From Acidobacteriota bacterium (lineage in GTDB: Bacteria > Acidobacteriota > Vicinamibacteria > Marinacidobacterales > Marinacidobacteraceae), in assembly GCA_009840635.1 (NCBI GenBank), contig VXNL01000011.1:1-55742 (forward strand): a stretch of DNA of 55,742 nt, given 5' to 3'. The notes under the pieces were generated by a model. It made no database searches, had not been told where the DNA came from, and saw only the letters and a program-made list of their open reading frames with translations. This document shows, piece by piece, positions 20,043-29,243 of the stretch. The position numbers and the translations under genes were made by a program. How positions within the stretch are numbered: position 1 is the stretch's first letter; the number at the start of each line of letters is the position of its first letter.

Positions 20043-20905
20043 AGGTCTATCTGGACACCGTCCGCCGGGTGCTCGAGACCGGAACCCGCCGGCCGAACCG
20101 CACCGGGGTGGACACGATCTCCACCTTCAACGTGAACTCGGTGATCCCGATGGACCGGGGCTTCCCGCTGCTCACCACCAAGAAGATCAGCTGGAAGAAC
20201 ATCGTGGTGGAGAACCTCTGGTTCCTCTCCGGCGAACCGACCATCGCGCTCCTCAAGAAGCACAAGTGCCGCTTCTGGGACCCGTGGGCGGACGAGCACG
20301 GCGCGGTGCCGAGCCCCTACGGGAACCTCTGGCGGGCGCATCCGGGGTCCCGCGGGACCGCGGACCAGGTGCGCTGGGTCCTCGAGGAGATCCAGCGGAA
20401 CCCGACGTCGCGGCGGCTGGTGATCAGCGCCTGGTCGCCGGAGAACGCGCATCACAGCTCGCTCCCGCCGTGCCACTTCGCCTTCGTGTTCAACGTGCAG
20501 TACGACGAAGCGGGCGAGCCACGGCTCAACCTGCACCTGACCCAGCGGAGCTGCGACGTGGCGCTCGGGCTGCCCTACAACATCGCGGGGTACGCGCTGC
20601 TGCTGCACCTGTTCTCGCGCTGGTCGGGACTGAAGCCCGGGGTGATGGGCCATACGCTGGTGGACGCCCACATCTACACGAAGAAGGCGGACGGATCGAT
20701 GGCCGAGTACGACCACGTGCCCGGGCTCCGCGAGCAGCTCACCCGGGAGCCGCGCGCGCTGCCGACGCTCACGCTCTCGGACACGGTGTCCACGCTGGAC
20801 GGGACGATGTCGCTCCTCGACCGGGACACCGCCGAGATCATGTCCCACTTCGTGCTCGACGGTTACGACCCCCACCCGGGCATCCGGTTCGCGGTCGCGG
20901 TATGA
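20039..20905 (+). CDS. thyA: Thymidylate synthase
   Basis: A 288-residue ThyA that methylates dUMP to dTMP using 5,10-methylene-THF. The catalytic Cys is Cys145 in LPPCHFAFVF. Other family signatures are RTGVDTISTF, GFPLLTTKKISWKNIVVENLWFL, LTQRSCDVALGLPYNIA and the closing HPGIRFAVAV. The GTG start overlaps the aminotransferase stop. It is followed by folA with a four-base overlap, so dTMP synthesis and regeneration of THF are co-expressed. The methylene-THF donor is made by the glycine cleavage genes upstream in this window. Confidence 0.95.
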   Translation: MKVYLDTVRRVLETGTRRPNRTGVDTISTFNVNSVIPMDRGFPLLTTKKISWKNIVVENLWFLSGEPTIALLKKHKCRFWDPWADEHGAVPSPYGNLWRAHPGSRGTADQVRWVLEEIQRNPTSRRLVISAWSPENAHHSSLPPCHFAFVFNVQYDEAGEPRLNLHLTQRSCDVALGLPYNIAGYALLLHLFSRWSGLKPGVMGHTLVDAHIYTKKADGSMAEYDHVPGLREQLTREPRALPTLTLSDTVSTLDGTMSLLDRDTAEIMSHFVLDGYDPHPGIRFAVAV

Positions 20906-21426
20906 GCGGAGGCTGGCGGGAGGACCCCGAGGCGCTTCCCCCGGCCCCCTTCCGGGCGAGCATGGCGGCGGTTTCGCCGGAGGGGATCATCGGCGTGGAC
21001 GGCGGGATCCCCTGGGACTACCCGGGCGACCGGAAGCGGCTCTGGCGGCTCACGAAGGACACCACGATCATCCTGGGACGCCTGACCTGGGACTCGCTCC
21101 CCCGGCGTCCGATGCGGCGGCGCCGGAACATCGTGATCAGCTCGCGCCCGGTGGAGGGCGCGGAGTCGTTCCGCTCGCTGGCGGAGGCGCTGGCGGCGTG
21201 CGAGGGGGAGACGGTGTGGTTCCTGGGTGGCGCCCGCATCTACGAGGAGGCCATGGAGTACGCGGACTTCCTCGACCTGACCTTTGTTCCCGACCGCGTG
21301 CGGCTCCAGCCGGGGCAGGGCGCGGTCCATTTCCCGAAGATCGACGAGGCCCGCTGGATCGCGGGCCCCCCGCACCCCGACCCCGGTGAACCCGGGGTCG
21401 TCCGGCGCCGGTTCACGAGGCGCTGA
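20902..21426 (+). CDS. folA: Dihydrofolate reductase
   Basis: A 174-residue DHFR that reduces dihydrofolate, the by-product of ThyA, with NADPH. It has the N-terminal block SMAAVSPEGIIGVDGGIPWDYPGDRKRL, with the substrate-binding Asp in YPGD, then TTIILGRLTWDSLPRRP, NIVISSRP and FLGGARIYEEAM. The first 19 residues are an extension before the core. The ATG overlaps the thyA stop by four bases. Divergent from enteric FolA but all main motifs are present. Confidence 0.9.
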   Translation: MSGGWREDPEALPPAPFRASMAAVSPEGIIGVDGGIPWDYPGDRKRLWRLTKDTTIILGRLTWDSLPRRPMRRRRNIVISSRPVEGAESFRSLAEALAACEGETVWFLGGARIYEEAMEYADFLDLTFVPDRVRLQPGQGAVHFPKIDEARWIAGPPHPDPGEPGVVRRRFTRR

Positions 21427-21439
21427 ATGGAGACTTGAG

Positions 21440-21826
21440 ATGAGCGACGAGATCACCCTGATCGCCGGCGAGGGCCTGCCGAAGCCGGCCGGCCCCTACA
21501 GCCCCGCCGCCAAGGTGGGCAACCTGGTGTTCGTGTCCGGTCAGGTGGGGGTGAACCCGAAGACGGGTTTCGCGCCCCACGGGGTGGCCGCCCAGACCGA
21601 GCAGGTGTTCCGGAACATCGCCTCGATCCTGGAGGCGTCGGGCTCGAGCCTGGACAAGGTGGTCCGCTGCGGGGTCTTCGTCGCCGACATGGACGAGTTC
21701 GGGGCGATGAACGAGGTCTACGAACGGATGTTCAACGGCCACAAACCCGCCCGCAGCACCATCCAACCCCAACGCCTCCCGGGCAAGGGCTTCCTGGTCG
21801 AGATCGACGCCATCGCGGTCTGTTAG
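21440..21826 (+). CDS. ridA: RidA-family enamine/imine deaminase
   Basis: A 128-residue RidA (YjgF/UK114) protein that hydrolyses reactive 2-aminoacrylate and other enamines released by PLP enzymes. The family markers are KPAGPYSPA, FVSGQVGVNPKTG, QTEQVFRNIASILEASG, and the conserved Arg in KPARSTIQ. ATG 21440 has a GGAG ribosome-binding site. It is the last gene of the operon with a PLP aminotransferase, which may supply its substrate (inference). Confidence 0.93.
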   Translation: MSDEITLIAGEGLPKPAGPYSPAAKVGNLVFVSGQVGVNPKTGFAPHGVAAQTEQVFRNIASILEASGSSLDKVVRCGVFVADMDEFGAMNEVYERMFNGHKPARSTIQPQRLPGKGFLVEIDAIAVC

Positions 21827-21852
21827 GGAACGCCGGCTTCAGCCGGCACGGC

Positions 21853-22016
21853 GGCTTGGAACGCCGGCTTCAGCCGGCACCCGCTGCGCGAAGCGCAGCG
21901 GAACAGCGAACTGCCGCGTTGCCGGATGTCCGTACGCTGACCCATCTCCACGGATGAGGTCAGCGCTGCCGCCCGCCTGCGGCGGGCTGTGCCGGCTGAA
22001 GCCGGCGCTCCAAGCC
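21853..22016. repeat. 164-bp terminal-inverted-repeat element, copy 2 (with extra half arms)
   Basis: Starts GGCTTGGAACGCCGGCTTCA and ends with the inverse, CTCCAAGCC; same length as copy 1 and the same internal hairpins. An extra left half-arm (AACGCCGGCTTCAGCCGGCAC) precedes it at 21830-21850, and an extra right half-arm lies at about 22068-22098. The cluster fills the 277-base space between convergent ridA and the M16 pair, so it could also serve as a bidirectional transcription barrier. Confidence 0.9.
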
Positions 22017-22103
22017 GTTGCGCCATCCCGAATGGTGGCGGCGTGCGTTTCGCCTCGCTGCGCTCGGCGATGCCGGCTGAAGCCGGCGCCCCACGCCGCC
22101 GCG

Positions 22104-23606
22104 CTACTCGGGGCTGCCGACCACCTCCAGCGTCAGCGGATCGCGTTCGGGGAGGTGGGTGACGTCGCCGTTCAGGACGTCCGCCATGGTGGCGCGGCCC
22201 TCGGGGTCTCCGGGGCCGATGTCGTCCCAGATCCCGACCACGAGCATGACCATCTCGTCCGGCTGGAGGTACTTCTGCGCCGCCGCGATCACGTCCTCCG
22301 CGGTCACCGCCTCGATCTGCTCGCGCCAGCGGATCCAGTAGCCGTGGTCACGGCCGAGGAAGGCGTCGTTCGCGAAGATGCCGGCCCGGGCCCCCGCGCT
22401 CTCGAAGCGGCGTGGGAAGCTGTCCACCAGCGAGCGCTTCGCGAGGCCGAGTTCCTCCTCCGAGACCGCCTCGTCGCGCATCCGGCGGACCTCCTCGAGC
22501 GCGATCGCGGCGGCCAGGGCCACCGTCTCGCTCTTCGACTGGTAGCCCAGCGAATAGGCGCTCGGCCCCAGCGGGTTGAAACCGAAGCGGCCGCCGGCGC
22601 CGTAGGCGAGCCCCTCGTCGGAACGGATGCGCTGCATCAGCCGCGAGGTGAAGCCGCTCGCGCCCAGGATGTGGTCCATGACCTGGATCGCCGCGCGCTC
22701 GGGGTTTGACCAGTCGTCCCAGCGGGGCGCCAGGTTGCCGATCCGCACCTTGCCCTGCGGGATGTCCTTCTCGACGTGGTAGATGCCCGGCGCGGGAGCC
22801 TCGTTCTCGTGCGGCGGCGGCCAGGGAACCTCCGCCGCGTCGTCGGCCGCGGGCCAGGCCGCGAGCCGCTCCTCCAGCTCCGCCAGGATCTCCGCCGTGT
22901 CCACGTCGCCGGAGACCGACCAGACCATGTGCTCCGGCCGCCAGTGGCGGCGGTGGAAGTCCCGGAGGTCATCCGGGGTGATCGCGTCGAGGTGGGCCAC
23001 GGTCATCTGCCGGCCGAGGTAGGTGTCCGGCCCGTAGAGCAGCCTGGACCACTCCCGCGACAGCAGGCTGTCGCCGTCGTCGTTCCGCTGCTTCAGGTCT
23101 TCCCGGACGTTCTCCTGCCGCACCGAGAACCGTTCCTCGTCGAACCGCGGCCGCATCAGCACGTCGAAGAAGAGGTCGAGACTCTCCTCGAACGCGGGAG
23201 TGATGGTGCGGAGCGAGGCGCGCGCCTCGGTGTCCCGCGAGGAGGTCGAGATCTGGGCGGCGAGGAACTCGATCCGCTCGTCCAGTTCATCGGGGGCGCG
23301 GTCCCCGGCGCCGCCCTCGCGCATCATCCGCGCGGTCAGCGACGAGAGCCCCACCCGGTCTGCGGGGTCGAGGAAGCTGCCGATCCGCAACGTGACCCCC
23401 AGGCGGATCAGGGGCAGGGTGTGGTCCTCGACGATGACCACCGGGATGCCGCTGCCGAGCGTGTGGTGGTACTCGCTTCCGTCGGGCACCTCGAAGACGA
23501 AGTCGGGAAAGACCAGCTCTTCGGGCCGGTCGGGGATGTCCTGCGCGGCGGCGAACGAGCCGGCCGCGACCAGCGCGACAAGGAAGAAAACCGTGCGTCG
23601 GTTCAT
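22104..23606 (-). CDS. M16-family zinc-peptidase-like protein, catalytic motif missing
   Basis: A 500-residue exported M16B-like protein with a signal peptide (TVFFLVALVAAGSFAAA). It has the M16 fold signature regions (GVTLRIGSFLDPADRVGLSS, HWRPEHMVWSVSGDVD, SDEGLAYGAGGRF), but where catalytic members have HxxEH it reads SSLTARMMREGG. It cannot bind zinc in the usual way and is probably the non-catalytic partner of the adjacent active M16 subunit, as in heterodimeric mitochondrial-processing-type peptidases. Its ATG overlaps the partner's stop by four bases. Confidence 0.88.
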   Translation of the reverse strand: MNRRTVFFLVALVAAGSFAAAQDIPDRPEELVFPDFVFEVPDGSEYHHTLGSGIPVVIVEDHTLPLIRLGVTLRIGSFLDPADRVGLSSLTARMMREGGAGDRAPDELDERIEFLAAQISTSSRDTEARASLRTITPAFEESLDLFFDVLMRPRFDEERFSVRQENVREDLKQRNDDGDSLLSREWSRLLYGPDTYLGRQMTVAHLDAITPDDLRDFHRRHWRPEHMVWSVSGDVDTAEILAELEERLAAWPAADDAAEVPWPPPHENEAPAPGIYHVEKDIPQGKVRIGNLAPRWDDWSNPERAAIQVMDHILGASGFTSRLMQRIRSDEGLAYGAGGRFGFNPLGPSAYSLGYQSKSETVALAAAIALEEVRRMRDEAVSEEELGLAKRSLVDSFPRRFESAGARAGIFANDAFLGRDHGYWIRWREQIEAVTAEDVIAAAQKYLQPDEMVMLVVGIWDDIGPGDPEGRATMADVLNGDVTHLPERDPLTLEVVGSPE

Positions 23607-25363
23607 CGTGCGTCCTCCTCTTGCTCCGGAAGTTCGGCGATCCGCTCCCGGATCACCTGCTCCACGTACTGGAGCGCCCCCTGCATCTGCGGCGGCGCCT
23701 GTCCCATCATCTGGCCGAACTGGGCGAGCATGCCCTCGAGGGCGGCCCGGTCGGTGGACTCCCGGATCTGCCGGATCTGGGCCATGACCTGCTGCTGCAC
23801 CGGCCCGGGCAGGTCCGCCAGCTCGGCCGGGACCTCCTCGGCGGCGGTGCCGGCCTTCCGGGTGTAATGGGCGACTGCCCGGTTGGTGGGAACGAAGTAC
23901 TTCGCGGCCACCCGCTTGATGTCTTCTTCGGTCACCGCGAGGGTCGCGTCCGCCCAGGTGTTGATGTATTCCCAGTCGCCGAGCGAGTCGTAGACCAGGA
24001 GCTGGACCAGCAGGAAGAAGCCGCTGTCGAGCCGCTCCCAGGCCGCCGCCGAGACCTGGTTCTTGACCTTCTGGATCTCCTCGGCGGGAATCGGCTCCTC
24101 GACGAGCCGCTGCAGCTCGCGTTCGATGGCGGCCTCGAGAACGCCGGGTGTCGCGTCGCCCTTGGCCTCGGCGGTGATTTCGATCAACCCCGCCCACTTG
24201 CGGTTCTGCTGGAACGCCGCCGCCGAACTCGCGACCTCGTCGCCGAGCACCATGGTCTTGTAGAGGCGCCCGGTGCGCCCGTTCAGGAGGCCGGCGAGCA
24301 CGTCGAGCGCGTACTGGTCCCGGTGCCGGAAGGGCACCGTGTGGTAGCGGATCGCGACCTGGGGCTGGCAGTCGCAGGAGGCGTCGAGGCGCTTCCCGGC
24401 GTTCGCCTCCATCTCCAGGGTGACGACGTCGGGGGCGTCGGGGCCCGGCGCGAGGCGGCCGAAGTACTTCTCGCCGAGCGCCTTCGCCTCGTCGAGGTCG
24501 AAGTTGCCGACGAGGGCCCCGGTGAGGTTCCCGGGGGCGTAGTAGGTGTCGTAGAAATCCTCGGCCTGGGCGAGGGTGTAGACCCGGAGGTCCGACGGCC
24601 ACCCGATGACCGGCCACGAGTAGGGGTGCGACTGCCAGAACATGGCGTCGAAGGCCTCGTCGAACTCGCCGGTGGGGGTGGACTCGGTGCGGAGCCGGCG
24701 CTCCTCGTGGACCACGTCGCGCTCGGCGTAGAACTCGCGGAAGACGGGGCGCAGGAGCCGCTCGGACTCCATCCAGAACCAGAGCTCCAGCCGGTTCTGG
24801 GGCACCGTGATGAAGTAGACCGTCTGGTCGTGGGAGGTGAAGGCGTTCATCCCGGTGGCGCCCGCCTCGGTGTAGATGCGGTCGAACTCGTCCTTCACCA
24901 TGAGCGTCCGCTGCTCCTCCACGAGCGCGTCGAACGCCTCGCGGAGCGTCACCAGTTCCCCGGGCAGGTCCTCCTGACCGAAGGGATCCTCGATGAGGCC
25001 CAGGCGGGCCGCTGCCCGCCGGTCCCGGTAGATCGCCCGGATCTTCTCCTGGATGGCCTCCTGCTCCTCGATGATGGCCTGGTCCCGCTCGGCGTCGGTG
25101 GTGCCGACGGTGGGGGTGCCCTTGAACATCATGTGTTCGAAGAAGTGGCTCATCCCGGTGATCCCGGGGCGTTCGTTGGAGGAGCCGACGTGGGCCGCCC
25201 AGCCCGCGGACACGGTGGTCATCTCGGGGCGGACGACGGCCAGGAAGCGCATCCCGTTCGAGAGGGTGAACTCCTCCACGGGGACCGCCGCCTGCGCGAA
25301 GAGCGGGGCGGGAACGGCGAGCAGCAAGAGGAGCGCCGCCAACCGAAAGGTGGGATGTTTCAT
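23603..25363 (-). CDS. M16-family zinc metallopeptidase (catalytic subunit)
   Basis: A 586-residue exported insulinase/processing-peptidase-family protein. ATG 25363 starts a signal peptide (LAALLLLLAVPAPLFAQA). The inverted zinc motif is intact: His73-Phe-Phe-Glu76-His77 in GMSHFFEHMMFKGT. An insertion of roughly 70 residues with acidic/helical character follows before the MNAFTSHDQTVYF block. Periplasmic M16 pairs of one active and one inactive subunit degrade peptides or mature exported proteins. It is divergent from gamma-glutamyltransferase; TACCAT eight bases before the ATG could be a -10 box giving a leaderless message. Confidence 0.9.
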   Translation of the reverse strand: MKHPTFRLAALLLLLAVPAPLFAQAAVPVEEFTLSNGMRFLAVVRPEMTTVSAGWAAHVGSSNERPGITGMSHFFEHMMFKGTPTVGTTDAERDQAIIEEQEAIQEKIRAIYRDRRAAARLGLIEDPFGQEDLPGELVTLREAFDALVEEQRTLMVKDEFDRIYTEAGATGMNAFTSHDQTVYFITVPQNRLELWFWMESERLLRPVFREFYAERDVVHEERRLRTESTPTGEFDEAFDAMFWQSHPYSWPVIGWPSDLRVYTLAQAEDFYDTYYAPGNLTGALVGNFDLDEAKALGEKYFGRLAPGPDAPDVVTLEMEANAGKRLDASCDCQPQVAIRYHTVPFRHRDQYALDVLAGLLNGRTGRLYKTMVLGDEVASSAAAFQQNRKWAGLIEITAEAKGDATPGVLEAAIERELQRLVEEPIPAEEIQKVKNQVSAAAWERLDSGFFLLVQLLVYDSLGDWEYINTWADATLAVTEEDIKRVAAKYFVPTNRAVAHYTRKAGTAAEEVPAELADLPGPVQQQVMAQIRQIRESTDRAALEGMLAQFGQMMGQAPPQMQGALQYVEQVIRERIAELPEQEEDAR

Positions 25364-25467
25364 AGGCCGGGATGGTAGCGGCGGACCAGGGTCCAGCCGG
25401 GTTTGATGACGTTTCCGACTGCTACGATATTCGGCTGGCCCGGGTTCTCCGGGCGCGGGGGAATCGA

Positions 25468-27219
25468 ATGAATCTGAGGCTTTGGAACCCCGAGCGCGCG
25501 CGCCGTTCCCGAAGCGGCATGCCGGCGGCGCTCCTGCTCGCCCTGCCGCTGACGGCCGGCTTCGCGGGAGCCGAGAGCGCCGCCATCCGCGCCCGCCAGG
25601 GCATGGTGGTCTCGCAGAGCGCGATCGCCTCGGAAGTGGGCGCACAGGTGCTGCGCGACGGCGGGAACGCGGTGGACGCCGCGGTGGCGACCGCCTTCGC
25701 AATGGCGGTGACCCACCCTACCGCCGGCAACATCGGAGGCGGCGGGTTCCTGGTCTGGCGGCCCGCGAGCGGGGAGCCGCTCGCCTACGACTTCCGCGAG
25801 AAGGCGCCCGCCGCGGCGCATCCCGAGATGTGGCTCGACGAGAACGGGGAGTACAGCTTCCAGATCCACCACCTGAGCCACAAGGCGGTGGGGGTCCCGG
25901 GGACGGTGGCGGGCCTCCGCCTCGCCTGGGAGGAGCAGGGGACGATGCCGTGGGAGCGGCTGGTGCGGCCGGCGGTGGAGCTCGCCCGCGACGGGTTCCC
26001 GATCTCGCACGGCCTCGCCGGATCGCTCGCGCGGGTGCTCGAGCGGATGGCGCCCTATCCCGCCTCGGTGGCGCAGTTCTCGAAGGATGGAACCCCGTAC
26101 GGACCCGGCGAGGTCCTCCGCCAGCCGGACCTGGCCGGCAGCCTCGAGCGGATCCTGGAGAACGGGACGGCGGGCTTTTACGAGGGGGAGACCGCGGAGC
26201 TCCTGGCCGCGGAGATGGCGGCGAACGACGGGCTCATCACCCTCGAGGACCTGAAGAACTACCGCGCGGTGGTCCGGGAACCCATCCGGGGCGAGTACCG
26301 CGGCTACGAGATCCTCTCGATGCCCCCGCCGAGTTCGGGCGGGACGGCCATGGTCCAGATGCTGAACATCCTGGAGGGCTATGACATCGCCCGGAACGGC
26401 TTCGGGTCGGCGGCGAACATGCACCTGATGGCGGAGGCGATGCGGCGCGCGTATGCGGACCGCGCGCTCCATCTCGGCGATCCCGACTTCAACCCCGGGA
26501 TCCCCATCGATCGCCTGACCTCGAAGGCCTACGCCGAGGACCTCAGGGCCACGATCGACCCGGAGCGGGCTTCCGTCTCCTCGCCCTCGAGTTTCGAGTG
26601 GAACACCGAGGGCAGCGAGACCACCCATTTCTCGGTGGTGGACAAGGACCGGAACGCGGTGTCCCTCACGTACACGCTGGAGTTCGGCTACGGCTCGGGC
26701 ATCGTGGTGCCGGGGGCCGGCTTCCTCCTGAACAACGAGATGGGGGACTTCAACGGCGCGCCGGGGCTCACCAACGAGCGGGGCCTGATCGGCACCGATC
26801 CGAACCTCGCGGAGCCGAACAAGCGGATGCTGTCCAGCATGAGCCCCACGATCGTGGCCAGGGACGGCGAACTCTTCATGGTCACCGGCACCCCGGGCGG
26901 GCGGACCATCATCAACACCGTGATGCAGACCATCATGAACGTGGTGGACCACGGCATGAACGCCCAGGAAGCGGTGGACGCCGGCCGGATGCACCACCAG
27001 TGGCTCCCGGACCAGATCCGCTACGAGAAGCAGATGTTCTCGCCGGACACGCTCTCGATCCTGGAGGCCTACGGCCACCGGCTGAGCGAGACCGAGGCCC
27101 AGGGCGCCGCCGAGGTGATCGTGGTCCTCCGTGACGAGGGCGTCCTCGAGGGCGGGGTGGACCGGCGCCGGCCCGATGGCGGGGCCGCGGTCCACGACGA
27201 GGACCCGTCCGGGAACTGA
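25468..27219 (+). CDS. ggt: Gamma-glutamyltransferase, exported
   Basis: A 583-residue gamma-glutamyltranspeptidase that hydrolyses glutathione and transfers gamma-glutamyl groups in the periplasm. ATG 25468 starts a signal peptide (MPAALLLALPLTAGFAGA). The self-cleavage and nucleophile Thr385 lies in ETTHFSVVDKDRNAVSLTYT. Other markers are GGNAVDAAVATAFA, GNIGGGGFLVW, LSSMSPTIV and TGTPGGRTIINTV. Length and motifs are those of a complete enzyme that matures to large and small subunits. A TACGAT box lies at about 25423. The phosphatase-like gene follows after 27 bases. Confidence 0.94.
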   Translation: MNLRLWNPERARRSRSGMPAALLLALPLTAGFAGAESAAIRARQGMVVSQSAIASEVGAQVLRDGGNAVDAAVATAFAMAVTHPTAGNIGGGGFLVWRPASGEPLAYDFREKAPAAAHPEMWLDENGEYSFQIHHLSHKAVGVPGTVAGLRLAWEEQGTMPWERLVRPAVELARDGFPISHGLAGSLARVLERMAPYPASVAQFSKDGTPYGPGEVLRQPDLAGSLERILENGTAGFYEGETAELLAAEMAANDGLITLEDLKNYRAVVREPIRGEYRGYEILSMPPPSSGGTAMVQMLNILEGYDIARNGFGSAANMHLMAEAMRRAYADRALHLGDPDFNPGIPIDRLTSKAYAEDLRATIDPERASVSSPSSFEWNTEGSETTHFSVVDKDRNAVSLTYTLEFGYGSGIVVPGAGFLLNNEMGDFNGAPGLTNERGLIGTDPNLAEPNKRMLSSMSPTIVARDGELFMVTGTPGGRTIINTVMQTIMNVVDHGMNAQEAVDAGRMHHQWLPDQIRYEKQMFSPDTLSILEAYGHRLSETEAQGAAEVIVVLRDEGVLEGGVDRRRPDGGAAVHDEDPSGN

Positions 27220-27246
27220 CTCCCGCAAGGGAAGGGAGGAACTTCG

Positions 27247-27786
27247 ATGTCCTCAAGCAAGCGCTTCGCGGCGGTGGTGATCGCCGCCGCACTGATTCCG
27301 GCCGCCGGCGCGGCCCAGGAACCGGACTTCTCCGGGGTCTACAACTTCGTCGAAATCTCCGACCGGCTTTCGACCTCCGGCCAGATCTCCCTCGACGACA
27401 TCGAGGCGGTGGACGCCGCCGGCTTCGACGTGGTGGTGAACCTCGCGCCCGCCCGTTGGGAGCGGAACTTCGAGGAGGGCTTCCGGGTGACGCAGGCGGG
27501 GATGACCTACATCCAGATCCCGGTGGACTGGCAGGACCCCTCGCTCCGCGACCTCGAGCTGTTCTTCGACGTGATGGAGGCGAACGAGGACCGCAACGTC
27601 TACGTCCACTGCTTCGCGAACATGCGGGTGTCGGTCTTCGTCTACCTCTACCGGACGCTCCGGAAGGGAATGTCCGAAGAACAGGCCTGGCAGGACGTCC
27701 TCAAGGTCTGGGACCCGCAAAACAACCCGTCCACCCCCCAGTGGCCGGCCTTCATCACCGCGGCAAAGGACAAGTACGGCGGCTAG
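27247..27786 (+). CDS. Exported tyrosine-phosphatase-like protein
   Basis: A 179-residue exported protein (signal peptide AAVVIAAALIPAAGAAQ) of the bacterial protein-tyrosine-phosphatase-like group. The core has NFVEISDRLSTSGQIS, VVVNLAP and the P-loop region VYVHCFANMRVSVFVYLYR, with Cys122 and Arg127. The loop is one residue shorter than the classical CX5R motif (C-x4-R with Asn in place of Gly), a pattern I associate with this subfamily rather than with damage. A strong GGGAGGAA ribosome-binding site precedes ATG 27247. The substrate is unknown. Confidence 0.75.
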   Translation: MSSSKRFAAVVIAAALIPAAGAAQEPDFSGVYNFVEISDRLSTSGQISLDDIEAVDAAGFDVVVNLAPARWERNFEEGFRVTQAGMTYIQIPVDWQDPSLRDLELFFDVMEANEDRNVYVHCFANMRVSVFVYLYRTLRKGMSEEQAWQDVLKVWDPQNNPSTPQWPAFITAAKDKYGG

Positions 27787-28032
27787 GCGGGGACCGCCGG
27801 CCAGTCCTCCCGGTGGGGGCCTTCAGACCGGCACCGCGGCCCGCAGGTCCGCGATGCATGGGTTCCATCGGTTTCCAAGAGGTGCCGTCATAGACCTCGA
27901 TAGTAAAGATTTATCAATGTCTTAACGTGCTACAATGTTCCATCCGAGAGCGAGCGAAACCCGCTGGTTCCCGACATTTTTCTGATATCCACTTGGTAGC
28001 TCCGGGAACCCGGAGCCCCCTTCAGGAACGAA
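27787..28032. other. Left junction of the accessory island, with AT-rich promoter region
   Basis: Up to about 27850 the sequence is GC-rich with an interrupted relative of the short palindrome. From 27880 it turns AT-rich, with a TACAAT box at 27931-27936 that may drive the integrase. P4-type integrases often sit beside a tRNA 3' end, but no tRNA or tmRNA end could be recognised. The exact attachment site was not found. Confidence 0.45.
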
Positions 28033-29205
28033 ATGCACATGATGGAACGACCTTACCGACTCTCCGCCCGCTTCGTTGCCACTGTTGAGCGGCCCGGACG
28101 CTACGGCGACGGACGCGGCTCCGGCGGACTCTCTCTCCTCGTCAAGCATACGACCCGAGGCCACCTGGCCAAGTCCTGGGCGCAGCGCATCAACATCGAC
28201 GGTCGCCAGCGCAACCTCGGACTCGGCTCCTGGCCCCACGTCAGCCTCGCCGAGGCGCGCGAGAAGTGCGCCTTCAACCTCGCCGCGCGGCGGCGCGGAG
28301 AACTGGTGACCGGTCGCAAGCGGACCGTCCCCACCTTCGAGGAAGCGCTGGAGAAGGTCATCGCGGTGCACCGGGCCGGCTGGAAAGACGGCAGCCGGCA
28401 GGAAGAACTGTGGCGGGCGACGCTGCGGGACTATGCGATCCCGAAGCTCGGCGGGAGGCCCGTGCACCGGATCACCACGTCGGACGTGATGGATGTGCTG
28501 TGCCCGATCTGGAACGAGAAGCGGGTGACGGCGCGCAGGGTCCGGCACCGGATCTCCGCGGTGATGCGCTGGGCGGTGGCGAAGGGCTACCGGGAAGACA
28601 ACCCGGCGGGAGAGGCCATCGGTGCGGCGCTGCCCAAGAACGGGGTGCAGGTCCGCCATCTCCCCGCGCTCCCGTATGCGGAGGTCGCCGGAGCCATCGA
28701 GCAGGTTCGCCGGTCGGGCGCGTATCCCGCGACGGTGCTGGCGTTCGAGTTCCTGGTGCTGACGGCGTGCCGGAGCGGGGAGGTGCGCGGCGCCCTGTGG
28801 AAAGAGATCGACGTTGAGGCGCGAGAGTGGCGCATTCCAGCGGAGCGGATGAAGACGAAGCGGGAACACCGGGTTCCGCTCTCCACCGGGGGGCTGGCGG
28901 TGCTCCGCCAGGCGCGGGAGTTGGCGGATGGCTCGGGGCTGGTCTTCCCGTCACCGCGGGGCCGGCCGCTCTCCGAGGTGGCGATGCCGACGATGGTGCG
29001 GACCCTCGGGATCGGCGCGGTGCCGCACGGGTTCCGGTCCAGCTTCCGGGACTGGGCGGCGGAGTGCTCGGACGCGCCCCGCGAGGTCTGCGAGCTGGCG
29101 CTGGCGCACGTGAACACGAACGCCATCGAGGCCGCCTACCGGCGGACGGACCTGTTCGATCGGCGGCGGGCGCTCATGGAGCAGTGGGCGTCTTTTCTCG
29201 CATAG
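28033..29205 (+). CDS. P4-type tyrosine integrase
   Basis: A 390-residue site-specific recombinase with an N-terminal arm-binding domain (DGRQRNLGLGSWPHVSLAEAR, as in DUF4102/P4 integrases), a core-binding domain and a catalytic domain. The catalytic residues are Arg247 (TACRSGEVRG), His332 and Arg335 (PHGFRSSFRDW), His359 (LAHVN) and Tyr369 (AAYRRTD), with a Lys-bearing hairpin MKTKREHRVPL. All are present, so it is probably active. It heads the island ending near 47.4 kb. A decayed 3' piece of a second integrase occurs at 30137. Confidence 0.93.
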   Translation: MHMMERPYRLSARFVATVERPGRYGDGRGSGGLSLLVKHTTRGHLAKSWAQRINIDGRQRNLGLGSWPHVSLAEAREKCAFNLAARRRGELVTGRKRTVPTFEEALEKVIAVHRAGWKDGSRQEELWRATLRDYAIPKLGGRPVHRITTSDVMDVLCPIWNEKRVTARRVRHRISAVMRWAVAKGYREDNPAGEAIGAALPKNGVQVRHLPALPYAEVAGAIEQVRRSGAYPATVLAFEFLVLTACRSGEVRGALWKEIDVEAREWRIPAERMKTKREHRVPLSTGGLAVLRQARELADGSGLVFPSPRGRPLSEVAMPTMVRTLGIGAVPHGFRSSFRDWAAECSDAPREVCELALAHVNTNAIEAAYRRTDLFDRRRALMEQWASFLA

Positions 29206-29243
29206 CGGCTGCGTGAATCGAGACGAGCAGGCCAGAAGGTAGA

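Noticed and set aside
17656..22016. Repeat arrays as CRISPR
   Set aside because: The repeats are inverted pairs with conserved interiors at distant intergenic sites, not regularly spaced direct repeats with unique spacers, and no cas gene is present.
27787..28032. tRNA or tmRNA 3' end as integrase attachment site
   Set aside because: No cloverleaf, T-loop (GTTCRA) in proper context or CCA end could be found, and no matching direct repeat was seen near 47.4 kb.
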